A stretch of DNA of 64,000 nt, taken from positions 19,278,288 to 19,342,287 of the forward strand of contig NC_135246.1 of assembly GCF_947623445.1 (NCBI RefSeq). Direction: 5' to 3'. This stretch comes from Clavelina lepadiformis. Lineage: Eukaryota > Chordata > Ascidiacea > Aplousobranchia > Clavelinidae. The notes below the pieces were generated by a model. It was not told where the DNA came from and did not search any database. It saw nothing but the letters and a program-made list of their open reading frames with translations. Below are positions 23,658 through 37,269 of this stretch, piece after piece. Within the stretch, counting starts at the first letter, position 1. Every line of letters begins with the position of its first letter. Both the position numbers and the translations under genes were made by a program.

Positions 23658-25938
23658 GGTAAGAGGTGTGGTTTTCTATGTTTTACGCACTTTTACTATC
23701 GTTTGACGCTGACGCCAAACAAGAGCAAGCGTATTAGGTGGTTTTGTGAGTCGAATGCTTACTACCAAGCTAAAATTTGTAGCAGATTTTTGATGATCTC
23801 AAACTTTAACCATTTAATTGTCGTGTAATTTTGTACAATTTGCTTCAAGGAGAACTGAAGTTATCTGATTATACCAAGTAGCGCTATAGGCCTATATTGT
23901 TTAAAATCACCTTCGTAAAACCCTGTGCTTCATGGACCTTTTCCGCAACTAGCCTGCTGTTGGCCTAATCCTATTCATCAACATCATCGAGATTTTAAAG
24001 ACGGAAGTAAATTTTTACCCGATACACATAAAAAAGTGTAAACTATATCTTAACTCTGACAATAATGATTTTTTTCAGAGGTTTGCAGTCGGTAACGGTA
24101 CCGATATTTGGCAAAACATTCACGGACGGTTCTGGTTGTAATAGAATGATGGTTTATGGTTGTTGAACTTGACAGGTTGACCCACTCCACTACAATGTTT
24201 GATTGTCGAATTGTTTATTGCGCTCGATGTTATATGAGTCTCATAAGGTCGTTGTCTGCTTTTCTCAACCTTAGACTTAATTGTTCACCTAAACGAATAA
24301 TTGTCTTGTGAAGGTGACAACAAAGTTGTCTAACTTGACACTGAACTTCTTCAAATTGAATTCAACTGTAGTTTACACAAGAATCACAATTGTATAAACT
24401 GATTATATTGATTCTTCTTTGAACGATTACATTTGAACAGAACATTGGCACATCAACAGCATTCTATTCAACAGTTCATTTTACAGCATTGAGCTTAGTA
24501 GACTTTTTGCTATTGTCAACTGCATAACATTACTGATAAAGATAAGCGCTACTGAAAAGTTTCTACTGCAAGCTAAACGCATACAAAAAAAGGCAACACA
24601 AAATTTTATAGCACAAGTTATAACGGGAAGTTATCATGACGCAATGTTACGCTTCGCTGATTCGATACTTAAAGACGAGATTTCCAAATCTTGTTTAAAC
24701 CCGTACATTACATTAATTATAATATTATCACATGGTATTCGGTAACATTTCAAAAAAGTAATTCGATACTTTTTGTACAGCGGATCTTGTTGTGAATGCA
24801 ATTATTGCCGCTATTATGACCTCCCTGCAGGTTACTTAATCAGGTCAAACAATTTGCGAACTCACTGCTTGCGATTTTGTTAGACATTTGTAGATTAAAA
24901 AAGAACAAAAAGCGCTAAAATTGGCATCAAAGTTTAATTAAAACGAAGTTTTGAAAAATATACTGCTCAAAACCTTGAAGTAATCATTTTAAAAATACCG
25001 AGTATATCTACCGGGATCGACTTATATTTCTTGAAAAAGGTTATTTCTGTACAGGGAATCAGTACTTTCAGTAAAAGGTACCGACGGCACCGGTATCCCT
25101 TCTAAAAAGTATCGCGGTATTGCCCACGTCGGCTTTCTACTACAATACCTCGTGTCAATTTCAAATATTATATCGTAATTCGAATCGCCTTCTAAAATTT
25201 GTTGCTTCTTTTCTGACGACGTTCAGATTTTATTTATATAAATTACGAATCACTCCTCGATAAAATAAGTCAGATCCTCTCAAAAGCTACTTCTGAGTTA
25301 ACGCAAAAACTGCTGTACAATTAACTCCGGCATAAAAGCTGATATGGTGACAAAAGCACGCAGGAACATTTCATAAAGTCAACACATCTCACCAGGTATT
25401 GTCGGTTGTTTCGCAGGGAACTTTCAAATTTAAAAAATGTTAATACCTGTAACTCCAGTATAAACATAATTTATGTACAGTGCCTTTTATTTTAATGTTG
25501 CAATGTAAAAACACGTAATTGCTGAAAATGACACAAAAAATATTGCAAAGGGAAACACTGGACATGGATAAGTCATTGTGGTCCACAGTGGCATCAAACA
25601 AACATTTGTGTTTATTTAAACCGTGAAGGCGAATTATGCGACCAGAACGAGGTAATGAGACATTTTTTCGCACTAAGACAGACGTAAGAAGCTAAGTCCG
25701 ATAAAAAGTGCAACAAATTTGTTCTTTGCCTCCCGCTAAAAGAAAAACACAAACGATCAAAAATTTGCAATTCAACTACGGTAAACGAAGTTTCAAGTTA
25801 ATTTCTCATAATGACGTCATCATGTGTACTAAATCGTAGTTGAAATACTGCATAAGCGCAAACAATGCAACAACAAACTACCGCACAATGTAAATCGAAT
25901 GCGGAAAATCGGAAGATGGTGAATATATAAGATGACCG

Positions 25939-28900
25939 TTATTCAATGGGTTCGTATTGACTCCTCCTAATACGAGATTCGTCACAGAACCTTCTTTTGA
26001 GGAGGAAAACCGAACCGATGAGAATAATTACGATAGGGATGCCGACTCCAGCAATCAGGATGGAGATGACCGTGATGGAGAAACTCTCGGGAGGAGGCGT
26101 CCCGAATCCGACCAGGGAGGTCCTGAGGAGGCAAGATAATGAATATGATGGGGAAGATGATATGAAGCTATCTCACCACATCGATGAAGATGGATTTCGT
26201 TCGTACTTATAAGCACGTTGTAATTATGAGTGCCGCAGAGATCTGTGTGCGTTTGAGCTTGAAACATCTTACGTACGTGACGTTGCCTTATCTTTACGCC
26301 TTACATCAACTATAGCAATAATGGCAACGGTTGGTAATAAGATTGATAAGAGCAGCAGTTACAACAACTCGCATGTACTTGTACGGAACAGCATCATGCA
26401 GAAATTGTTGAAGAAAAGTGCCCTTAAGCAGAGCAGAGTAAGGTGGGGCTTTAACAGCTGTGCGACTTGTGCGTGTAGCAATGCATGAGCTTTAAACTAA
26501 ACAGCTATTGTCACTCAATGATGTAACTATGTAATGATGTAACTATGTAATGATATGATGTAATGATGTAACTGCTTTTCGCTGCTTGCGCAGCGAAAAC
26601 ACTACCAATGCCATACACATACCAGCTGATGTAGGCAGTCGCATTGTAGTAACCGTCGTCCTCTTTACCAAACCCAGCAATTGTCGCTCTAGCTTCAATC
26701 AATTGAAGGTTGCTGAAGCCAAAGTAGCCCTGTAGAAGCTTGTTATCCAACAGAGCTGTAAAGCGGTAACAATGGTGCTCAAATCATGTGACAAGGGAGG
26801 AATTTCTGCTGACTAAGCAACTCTAACGTTTGTTAGTTGGAACAAGAAGGGAATGTTACAAAGAATGTATATGACCTATTTGCCTACTAACACTACGCTT
26901 AGAAACTATTTACTCTTAATATTAGAGCCATATTTGCGTTTCTAATTAATGTCTTACTCCTAGAATTAATTTCCATTGCCCTAGTACAGTGTTTCCCAAC
27001 CCATGAATGACAATATAAGAGTCTTACACAATGACCCAAAAGATAACACCTAATTACTTAATAAGCCACTGTAACAACTGTAGTTGCTTATATAAACAAG
27101 ATTAACTGGAGACCTGTCAATACAACTCTGGGGATCAGCACCATTATTATGTTTTGGGTCATGACCCATGGATTGAGAAACGCTGCCCTTGTTGGCACTT
27201 GGCAGTAGCCAAATTAAGATGTCAAAATCGAAGGATTAAACACGTATCAGCAGGTATGATCTAAATAATTTGGCACTTTATGAACATCTTTAATGCAAGT
27301 TGAACAAAATCTTTGGCGCATAATATTTGGAACGACTTGTCATTTCAACAATGACTAGGAAAAAAAGAACTCAAAACATTTATACATATTTGTAGCAAAT
27401 ACTTCATTAGAACCAGGTTCAATGCTGCATATTCTGGACCATCCCTGCTTTGAAATAAAATTCAGTTATTAGTCATGAAGTCACTGACACTAACCTGGTG
27501 CCACATAAGTTTGGTTGCCAGTCAGCGTGGTTGACTTCACATCTGTGGCGTCATCGTTGGTGTGATGCGGCATGACATAGCAGACCTTTACAAACAAATG
27601 CAATCCATCAATTGGTGAAATAAAAAAGAATGCACAGCGGGAACAACGATGGAAAATGTGAGCTCAGTATAGAGTAGATCAAACTGCATTAACAAGGAGT
27701 TTATAAGTTTACCGTCCTCCACTGCCAGAAATTATTTGTCGCCGAATTTTGTTTTGTTTTCGAGAATATTTGGCCAAATGTGAAAATAGTTGGTGCATAT
27801 TCATCATCAATGATTCGTTTTGAAACTTGTTCAACAACTGAGTCGCTTGTCACTTTGACGCTCGGCAAAAATGAAGAATTTCCAGGATTGGCTACAACCA
27901 GCATGACGGCAAATCTGAGAAAGATGAGATATAAGAAAAAACTGGTCTGACATGAAAATCAACAAAAGTTATTACAAAGTCGTAAAATGTTATCAGGTGA
28001 ATACAATCCACCATCTAATCAAGCTTCATTGAATAATATGATGTATATAATAAAGCAGTGATTTAAAGTCATATTTTTTGGAGAAAAATACTAACCTGAC
28101 AAATAAAACGGAACAGAAGGACACACAACATAGACAACATTTATATCCTATATGTAATTTTTGCTTTCTGCTGCATTATTGAGGCAGAAAGTAGTAAAAT
28201 GTTTGAGATTTAACGTTATCGCGCAAAACACAAACGCAATGACATTCACGGAAGGTACCTTGAACTTGGACGAGATGCTGCGATGCCATCTACAATGAAC
28301 TCGACATCCGCGGAGAGTTCATTGTGTGCCATCCTCGGGAGGACTGACCTTCGACCTTTCGTACTGAAGGGAGTGAAGCGCAGTTCCACTTTACTAGTGT
28401 TGGTGAATTTGCTTGAATTCTTGTCGGTGCCCTGGTTCGAAAGCAAAATACGCTTTGAGAATATGGGTATAACTATGTAACCATTATTATTATATTGTTT
28501 GTTTGCGAATTAAATCATATCGTGTTGATAAACCATCCGTATACAGCTGCTATGAGCAAATGAATTGAAAATTGCATGAATGTGTTAAAGAATCCATGAC
28601 ATATTCGGCAAAATGTGAACAACTTAAGTTGATTTCAAGCGAATCAAAGACGTGAAGTCACCTGCAGAACGGCCGTGAATCCAGTGACATTGGCGGCCCA
28701 TGACAACTCATCGAGACGAATGCTCGTGAGGTTCTTATTCTTAGGGTCAGTGATGTCGCTGCTATTCTGGAGGTCTTCGTATTCAAGCAGCTGTGTCAGA
28801 GCAAAGTATAGCAAATTTATTAAGCTCAAAAAATAGTACGTACACTAATACCGCAACTAAGTTTGGTCATAGAGTAATCGTGTTGAAAACTTTTAAGCCC

Positions 28901-30000
28901 ATGGCACATAAGCTAAAAATATCACCGCACTTGCAATTGTCACAATGAAGCACAACAGTTGATATTATAACACAGTTTGTTTTGGCCACAAGATACGAAG
29001 CTCGCAGGTTGGTAGGTTTACTTGAAATTTAAAGTTTTCTTGTAAAATAGAGTCATGTCAGCACATCAGTAAGTTATAGTTGAAGTTGCACTTTCATTAC
29101 TAGAGCTACAGTTTGGTGTCTGTGCACTACACCTCCTGTTTTATCAACCTATATCGGGTGATTTATTTATCACTCAGTGTCATATGTGTTCATTTTTACA
29201 CCACCTTGTCAGTTGCATTGTGGACACAGTTTTTTTTTTGAAGCATTTGGGCGTAAGGGCGGCCACTGTTTCATTTGTTAATTACCAAAAATAAATGAGA
29301 ATTATTCTAAGGAAAAACAAAACCAACAAACCTCATCAAAAATGTAAAAACTTGTTTTTGGTGATTTTGGCAGCGGTTTACCGTTTTCGTCAACGAGATG
29401 AACAGCGCCTTCTACCACTGATGAATTGGGGTGAAGCAATTTATCCCAGAAAATATGGACCCGAGATGTGTTGCTGGCACTTTTAAGCAGAAGGAGAGTC
29501 GGCGATGTGGGGCCGACTGTCGTGATGACGTAATGAAGACAATCAACTTCGGCCTAACGTGGTGTTAGAATCAATACTTCAATAAAATATAATACTGACA
29601 AAATATTATCACTAAATCCAGTCACAACATGCCTGGAGAAATAGTAAAATCAGTTTTAAAAACGAGTTGGATGATCTGATAATAATTAACCGTTATTATT
29701 ACCAGTACAAAAAGTGAAAATTAATATACTTGAGATCTTATGTAGACAACACTGTTGTTCCCAGGGCCATCTATCTTCTCAAGTGTAACCTGAAAATAAA
29801 ATCAAACCTTCATTAACCTATGCAAGTAAGAATCGTATGTTAAAATGAAAGCGACAAAAAAGAACAGGACTCACATTACGAAGTGTAGCAGTGCCTTCAG
29901 CATTTGAAGCAATGACTATTAGGATAAAAAAAATTCCAATTGATGTTTTTCCACCCGTAGAAAATCGTAGAAATCTCATCATTTCTTCGTACATCCACAA
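25939..30000 (-). CDS. GLMP: Glycosylated lysosomal membrane protein (GLMP/NCU-G1)
   Basis: Nine coding exons on the minus strand: 30000-29875, 29789-29730, 29553-29332, 28790-28662, 28431-28259, 27914-27713, 27585-27495, 26755-26623 and 26122-25939, about 439 residues (human 406). GLMP is a heavily glycosylated type I lysosomal protein that protects and partners the transporter MFSD1. The model shows a signal peptide (GIFFILIVIASNAEG), a lumenal domain rich in N-x-S/T sites, the signature IIDDEYAPTIFTFGQIF and FWQWRT, then AYISW joined to TSLVGFG, one membrane segment and a short basic tail ending YEPIE. The YEPI motif fits the tyrosine-type lysosomal sorting signal of the family. The join of exons 8 and 9 completes a Trp codon, which supports the GTATGT donor. 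The start could be any of four in-frame Met codons at 30000, 29994, 29982 or 29979. The later ones give a more typical signal peptide. Confidence 0.93.
26518..26599. repeat. Short tandem repeat and hairpin in a GLMP intron
   Basis: The unit AATGATGTAACTATGT is repeated about twice, with partial copies following (26518-26574). Just after it is a perfect 10-base hairpin, TTTTCGCTGC and its complement with a 4-base loop (26576-26599). This lies 24 bases inside the intron from the exon 8 donor. Confidence 0.8.
26987..27185. mobile_element. Non-autonomous hAT-type element, 199 bp
   Basis: The left end CAGTGTTTCCCAACCCATG and the inverted right end CAGCGTTTCTCAATCCATG match well. The flanking 8-mers CCCTAGTA and CCCTTGTT agree at 6 of 8 positions, so this is an older copy. 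It lies in the GLMP intron between exons 7 and 8. Confidence 0.75.
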
Positions 30001-31674
30001 AAAAATGATATCAATTCAGTACACACACTTCTATAAACAGAAACCTAACCAAATGCGTATACAGTGAGACGTGTATTAAAGTGAGAGTTTATTTAAATAC
30101 AAACATTTAAGCCTTCAAAATAGTTTCAAACAAAATTGTGCCAGTAACCTCGGCGCAAAATTTTATTTGTGCTTTTCACAAGCATCGTTTGATCTATCTC
30201 TAACAGCTGATTCGACTGACTAATACATCTCAATGCTTTGGGTCAGCTCTTGCTTAAGTTAAGGTGAAAGAAGAAATCGTTTTTGTACTGAAACAAACAC
30301 ATTCCAACCATATTACATTGTAGCCTATACAATAAATTTCAATCAAGCAAAGTTAGTCTGTCAGCGTCACAAAATTCCAGATGTTTTAACTTGTTTACCA
30401 AACGGAAATATAGTTGCCCAATTAATTAATTAGTAGCAGCTGGAGGTTACAAAATGTGCAGATACCACTTACATGACTTACTTGCAAAATGGGAACATAG
30501 GTCTAGCCCTAGACCTATTTTAGACAAAGTTAGGGCGTTTGCCCAGGTGGCAGCCTTGCCTACTGTACATCGCAGAATGCAAAGTTAGGATCGCTTTGTC
30601 TGTTCTATGCTGCAGGCTTGCTTCAACTGAATTAACCTCTTCTCCTGACCAGTAATAAACAAAACTTTAACAACAAACGCAAATGTGGTGGAGCCGCAAA
30701 AAAGGCCTCGGAGCCACACAGCGATAAACTCAAATTCAAACTCAAATAAGCATAAGCAAAATTAATGTGACGGCACTCAATGGCAGCCAATTATCACTAC
30801 CAAGTAAAATATATACCAGAGAAAAATGGTTTAGTTGTAAAATGTCTGCGATATTTTTGCCCAACAATCCGGTAATTCTATGCGAGGGTTAAAAACGGTA
30901 GTGATGGCAGCCTCACCTTTGTATCGTATCGCTAAACCTTTGCAGTTAAAATGTCTGCCTTTGCCATTAACTGTGAGGAGCAGTAATGTGGTGCTCACCG
31001 TTGTTATGGCACAAATAACATAAATGCTCCCTTGCAATTAAGAGACGAAGGAAATATGACAAAGAAGAAATAAGTCGCACCTTTTCAAAGTTTTCCCGGC
31101 TATGCAAGCTTAATTTATAAAGTTTGGTAATACAACATTCAGTTACAGAATAGTAAAACATACCTTTGGTAATAATACTTACATTATATATTTCTCACGC
31201 TAATCTTCTTGGGTAGGCTAGAGAACTCAGAACTGTATATACCGACCGTATAACAGGCGACAAACTTTCATTACCACGTAGGGTATGACGATTTGCTGAG
31301 CGAAGCACGTTGTTCAAAGAAGACCACATAAAACTGACCTGCTGACCTAAATCTGTCTTCTACCACAAGTCTAACTTTAATAACAATGCAGCACCTCTAC
31401 TACAGGGAACCTACTTTCGGTAAAATAGTCCCTTCCCAATTGACAAATTTGTTACCAACGACCCAATAACGAGGTGTAAGCTACACCAGCCACGTCTGTA
31501 GTCCGTAGTGCTAGCCTATGCTGCACCTCAATTCTAGAGTAAGCTAATGCTTATCAACACAAAAATATGACATTCAGCAACAAATCACAAACCGGTTAAG
31601 ACAAGTTCCCAAAAGTAATGACAGCTTTAGTCGGCTCGGGACGTACATTAAGCTCGGTAGTCGCTTTGAAAGCG

Positions 31675-32181
31675 TATGACAAATTTTATATTCACTTGTG
31701 CACTACTCGTGTGAAGTATTACACAAGAAACATATCTGTCATAACGTCCGCATATGCTGGCGGTAATTGTTTGAATATGAGCGAGGACGATTGATGGTTG
31801 ATAACTTGTTTTACTTCTGCTTCGATGGTATGAGTTTTCATTTCTCAAATTGCGTGACTATGCTGTTAGTTGCTTGAATTCTGTCTATGCATATTACTAA
31901 ATTATAAAGTTTCCATTTTGTTTATTATAACACAAAGGTTTTCACCTTCGGGCAAAGCTTACTGAATGTTACATAGCGCTGTAGTAACCAGTGAAATCGA
32001 TCACGTAAAAAGGAAGATTGAAAACATTACATCAGTATTTATATGTGACACACCAGTTCAAGCGAGGAAATTATCTGACGTCATTAAGGAAAACTCAAGT
32101 CTGGTAAACACTGAATTACAAGATCCCAAATTAAATTCCAAACATCTCAAAACAACTCGTGAGTCGTGACGTAATCGTCAC
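31675..32181 (+). repeat. Long diverged direct repeat, right copy
   Basis: It matches 20629-21104. The open frame here is longer: 67 codons from 31966, starting MLHSAVVTSEIDHVKRK and continuing through DTPVQARKLSDVI. The left copy breaks this frame. The two copies differ enough to be old. No terminal repeats or target duplications are obvious. Confidence 0.8.
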
Positions 32182-33132
32182 AAGCGCAATAATTCAGTCA
32201 ATTCATCGGTTTCAATCACAAAGCATCTTCCTAAACAGGTAATCGAACAAATAAATTAAAGCCACCTTGTATCATTTACTTATAGGGGCATTTAAAATGT
32301 GGACCTGTCGTACTCTATTTTCCTTTGATGATCTTCTATTTCGGGGGCGTTCAAATGGCGGATCTCGATCCGGATCCGGATCTTTTCAACTTGTTGTGTG
32401 GATCTTCCAATGTAGTTTTGAAATAAAAAACTTTTTACAGTATTTTCATGTGGATACCAATTGTCAGTCGTTGTTTTCATCAATGAATTTTGTAAAAAAA
32501 CAAGCATAGAAAGAGACTCACAAATGCTCATCTTCATGAGCTTTTGAGGATATCAGTAAGTGACAGAAAGCCCCGATTCGATGCTATTGTGGGATCTAAA
32601 CCAACTTATCATTTTTCTCACTGAAACAATCTTGCAGCTGTAGCACACTTCACTTTTGAATTTTACAAAGTTATTAATATGTTGTAGGCCCTACAATGTA
32701 GGGTATATTTACATATATAAAGCACCATAAAAATTAAAGCATGTCCAATATGTTTACTATTCGTATTTAGTGGATCATCACGTTGTCAGGTTTGACTGTG
32801 GTGAATCATCGCAGAAATCATTTGAACATCCCTGTTCTATTTATTCAACCCACATTCTAAAGCATAAAGATGATCTCGTAGATTTTGCGCGCCCTTTTCA
32901 AAACGTGTTGTTTTATCTCTGGTTGTTCAATGCACCAATCGCGTCTGTTGAAAAACGATGGCGGGCATGATTGTTTGCTTGATATCGTAACGAGGTCTTT
33001 TATGCCTGTCTACAAAAGTGTAAGCTACAGCAATTGTTCCAATAACATCGCTTTGTTTTTCTCGACATCGCTTCTTGGAGAAGGAAAAGTAAAAAAGCGT
33101 GACAATTTCACCATATATAGGTCACGCAGTCC

Positions 33133-33344
33133 GTTGTGAAAGATAGGCGGTTAGGTTAGGAGAAAGACCATGCAAAATGTAGATCTTAACCATTTAAGGC
33201 TTTATTGGAATTAGATTTAGAACGCATGATTTTTCTGGTAAAATAGTGGCAGCCAAAATAAAACAACTTCAATAAAATCTTAAATAGCTTTAATTGACTT
33301 TTTGCCAACACATTCTCCTAACCTAACCGCCTATCTTTAACAAC
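33133..33344. mobile_element. 212-bp element with long terminal inverted repeats
   Basis: A perfect 26-base inverted repeat (33139-33164 and 33313-33338), core AGATAGGCGGTTAGGTTAGG, extends outward with one mismatch to GTTGT/ACAAC, about 32 bases in all. The interior is AT-rich and non-coding. A related single end is at 12845-12876. I could not settle a target duplication, so the superfamily is open. Confidence 0.8.
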
Positions 33345-36300
33345 AGTCTGCGTCATCTACATACGGTAAAATAGCCACTTCGAATAATAACTACACATAA
33401 ACGAAAAACTCTGCATACAAAAATATATTGAAAAAGTCAACGTCGTAGTAAGATTGAGTTGCTTCGTATGAAATTCAGGGGCGAATTTAAAAATCAAAGA
33501 AGAAATTGTAACGAAAAAAAATCTAAAAAGAGAGAACGAAACCTGAAAAACGACCTGATGTAAAAAACATGACGTTGACAGATAGCAAAAGAGTAAAACG
33601 TAAACCTATCAGGTCCATAAGCACCTGCACATTTCACACATTTTTAACATTGAACAAATGTAAGAGTAAGTTTCAGCCGAACAAATTGCACCTCACTTTA
33701 TTACGTCAGTTTCTTTGCCCAATATCTAGAGATACTGCGAACATCCTCATCGGTCGGGTACCGTCGACTAAACATCGACTAGATCGTTCACTATTGTGGC
33801 GTTTACGCTTTCATGCCTAGGGAAAGACAATTGAAAATTGACATGCTTTAAATTGTGTACAAACAAACACGACAGATGGCATAAAACATGAAGTATGATA
33901 TGTAATAAAAATAAGTACAGTTAGTTATGTACGTTATGTACTTATGTAAAGTAGGAAATTTATGTAAAGTTAAGCAACGTAACACATCGATAGTCGGCGT
34001 CAACACGGTTTTAGACGTTTTTGATATGACTTTAAGTTGCACATAATGTGACCGGGTGGAAATATTTTCTGCACGAGTGACAGAGAGAAAAAAATAACAG
34101 ACAGCCTATAGAAGTATCCTGCAACATCAAACAGCATGTGATGGTGCAAAGGTTTGTTACATAAGCCACAGTTGATAGACTCAAAGCACACATTCTTAAT
34201 AATCAATATAACTGTGTGACGTCATTATTTAGACGTGCCGAGAACGATGGAACAATTTCAAAAACACCTGAACTTACACAAAAGGAGGTTGGTGCTTGGT
34301 AAAACGGTGGACTAGACTAACTTGAGCCGTAACACACCGTCAAATATGCTTGTTTATTAACTTGTGGTCATAGAAACTATTTTGTGTTTTAAATAACTTT
34401 GCACAAAGCCTTTATATAGTAAACAAAATATCAAGTCGCATGGTGGCGACAAAACACCACACACTTTTAAATATAATACAGTTTAGTGGCACAATGCACT
34501 TAAACTTAGTATAATTGCTTCCGCTAGGTAGAACAAGATAATAACAAATTGAATTTGAACTATCTTTTTACAAATTGCTTGACGAATTTATTACCTGGTT
34601 AATGGTTATCTTTTTATAGCAAATGACCCGATCATGCTTCAATCACCTCGCACACAACTTGCTCTGTTTTACAGCGTCAGTGAGTTACGTATGAAGTTAT
34701 GAAGTGTCATGTTAAGTCATGTGTGAGCATGAACATCAGGTGAGTTATTTCTACTCTTCACCGTTTAAAAGTTATATATTTGAAGCAATTATGTTGTGTT
34801 TCATGCAATTAAAGTTTATAAAATCTGTCAAAAGCTGTCAAAAATAAATCGCACTCAAATTATTGTAAAATTGTAAAAAAGAACTCCTCGAGACGAGATT
34901 AAACAAAAAGCAAAATAAAATTTCGTAACTTCCAAATCTAAACCCTGACCTGAGCGATTCCATTTGGAGAATATATAATTATGACGTCATAGACACAAAG
35001 TGGCCACGGTCGAGTTTTCGCGACACACTTAAGAGGGGAAAACAACTTTCTTATCAGGATCATTTGACGTTGACCAGACCTTTATGCTGCTGACGGGCGG
35101 AGAATCATTTAGCGGACGTCATTGTGACGGCATAAACGACATTTGTTAAGGCGACTGCAATTTAGCGCAAGGGCTTCGGGCACTTTATTACAATTGAGCA
35201 GTGAAAGAGATCTGGGCTGGAGTCTCTAAAATGACAAATGTTTCTTTTAAATCGTTTCCAGTTATAGCCAACAGGTTTCATTGATCGGCGAAAGCTGTTT
35301 CAGAGCTTCAAAGTCCGCTAATTAAAATCGAAGCTCGAAGCTCCCCGGCCACACACAAGCACAAAAAAGGGTTATATTTTTGGGGAAACATTGTTTTACG
35401 TTTATCAGATAATTGTTTACAAGGTGCAAAAAGTGAGACAACGATACATAGAGATCAAATAATTAGTGTTAAAAAGGCGATTTACCTCCCACAAGGATCG
35501 CCATAAACATCTGATAGTATTCTGCCAAACTCACATAAACATCTTCTATCCCATCTATAAGCAAAACAATTTCATCGCTTCTGAGACTAATTACGGGCAG
35601 CCCGAAATTTTTCGCTGATTTTTATCGAAGTGTCGCTATCTTGTGGCCCGCGACGTCATCCCCACTTTGGCGCGTGGGTCTGTTGACTTTTCCGTCACGG
35701 GTTACAGGAACCCCCGGTGCTGGGGTTTAATTGGGGCCACGCTGTTTGCACAATTTAAGCCCACAGTTATAAAACACAAGGAGCGATGTAATAAAAGGGT
35801 ATTGTGATGTAACAATACCCGGAGAGTTGCAATTAGCTTAAAATGCCAGTTCCGTGTATCAATGACGGGCTTTAAAAAGCGCGCGAGTAAAAATAACATC
35901 AGCCAGGAAACTTCTCGCGAAATCTTCGAGACGGCTCTCTCCTAGTCGGCGCCGTCACGCTTAAACGCTGATTAAAATGACGTAATTAGCTGTAATTGGT
36001 GATTTAAGGCTTGAAGGGTAGTGGGCTATGTCGGTGGGTAGTCACAATATCGTTACGTCCCCGCCCTTCAACGCGCGCTAATACAAACATAACAATTGAA
36101 AAATGTTGGGATTTAGACAATAATTCTCATAAATTAAAGTCTTTTTAGAAATGTTTCAACAATTTTGACACAAGTATGACTGATTACTGTTACGTCACAA
36201 AAAGCATTCGTGTTATGTGCGATTGTCAGCTGCCACGGTGGTCCAGCAAAGCCGGAGTCTCAACACAAAATATTCTAGGGTATTCCTGTAGCTGATTGCT

Positions 36301-37269
36301 GGCAATTAGCGGGAGAATGTTTGATCAGAAATTTGTCAGAGAAATTGTTGCAAAACTCGAAGACGAATCGCTTCGAAAACTGCGCGCCATCGCCAAAAAA
36401 TGCATCGAATCTTGTCTTAACTTCCCTGGTGTAAACGCCACTCGATGTGTTTAGGCAAAGATTGTATTTCGAAGATGCAAGAATCGATTTAAGAAACGTC
36501 ACAATTATTTACAAAGGCAAGAAACAATGCTAGTACAATAATGCAGAAACTATGACATCATAATACATTAACAATATGAAAGAGACGCAAAATAGATGGC
36601 AAAAATAGAATTATATCTCATAGAAAACTTTGTAAGCATAAAAACGGACAACAAACATTTTTGCACAACCACAATATTATTCAGTCAAACATCTGTTGTG
36701 ACGTCACTATTAATTAAAGACAACGCAACAAATGTTTGATACATGGAGCAGTATATTTTCTAAAATTCATTGTCACTGATGTCATGCAAAAAAGCTTTAA
36801 GAATTGGGTGGTAATCGCGAAAAAACGCGTAACAACGTAAGGTGTGCCAAAACATCTCTAGCTGCAAGCAAATTAATTGAAATTATTTTAATTGAAAAAC
36901 AAACACGAAATAATGCAAACAACACAAATATGCATTCATCTAACGGGAGCAACCGCTGTTACACAACAAACAAGAAAGCAAACATAAATATATTAGGTAT
37001 TTAGACGTGATTCTGGCACAGTTGTAAGAAACACTAAGCTGAAAATAAAGCTGGATTTGCTTGATGATGAAACGTGAAACTAATAATTCCGGAAAATGGC
37101 AGTTTTATGAGATGTCATGTGCAATAAGAGACGTTTTAGAAAATAGCAGCATTTTAGTGACGTCATTTTCCGAAAAAACAACAAATTTTCCAGAAAACTG
37201 TGAAACCTACACTTTAGCGAAATACATTAAGTGTTCATTTCGCTAAACATTAATGACATCGAGCAATTT

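Larger units (their letters stand above)
19563..25938. other. Repeat-rich spacer between MEIG1 and GLMP
   Basis: I recognise no host gene in these 6.4 kb. The stretch holds a long diverged repeat (20629-21104), three hAT-type elements (21417-21933, 22245-22992, 23420-23657) and, between about 24.07 and 25.13 kb, blocks rich in GGTACCG/CGGTACC that may be remnants of another element. The last part is the GLMP 3' UTR, with TTTATT at about 25486 as a possible minus-strand polyadenylation signal. Confidence 0.5.
30001..37269. other. Non-coding spacer between GLMP and the GATA gene
   Basis: No recognisable host gene in 7.3 kb. It holds the right copy of the long repeat (31675-32181), a long-inverted-repeat element (33133-33344), and TGACGTCA at about 34217, 34982, 36699 and 37158. 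Part of 34.7-37.2 kb may be 3' regulatory DNA of the GATA gene. That is inference from position only. Confidence 0.45.

Noticed and set aside
24070..25135. Possible transposon rich in GGTACCG motifs
   Set aside because: The motifs recur, but I could not find matching inverted ends or a target duplication.
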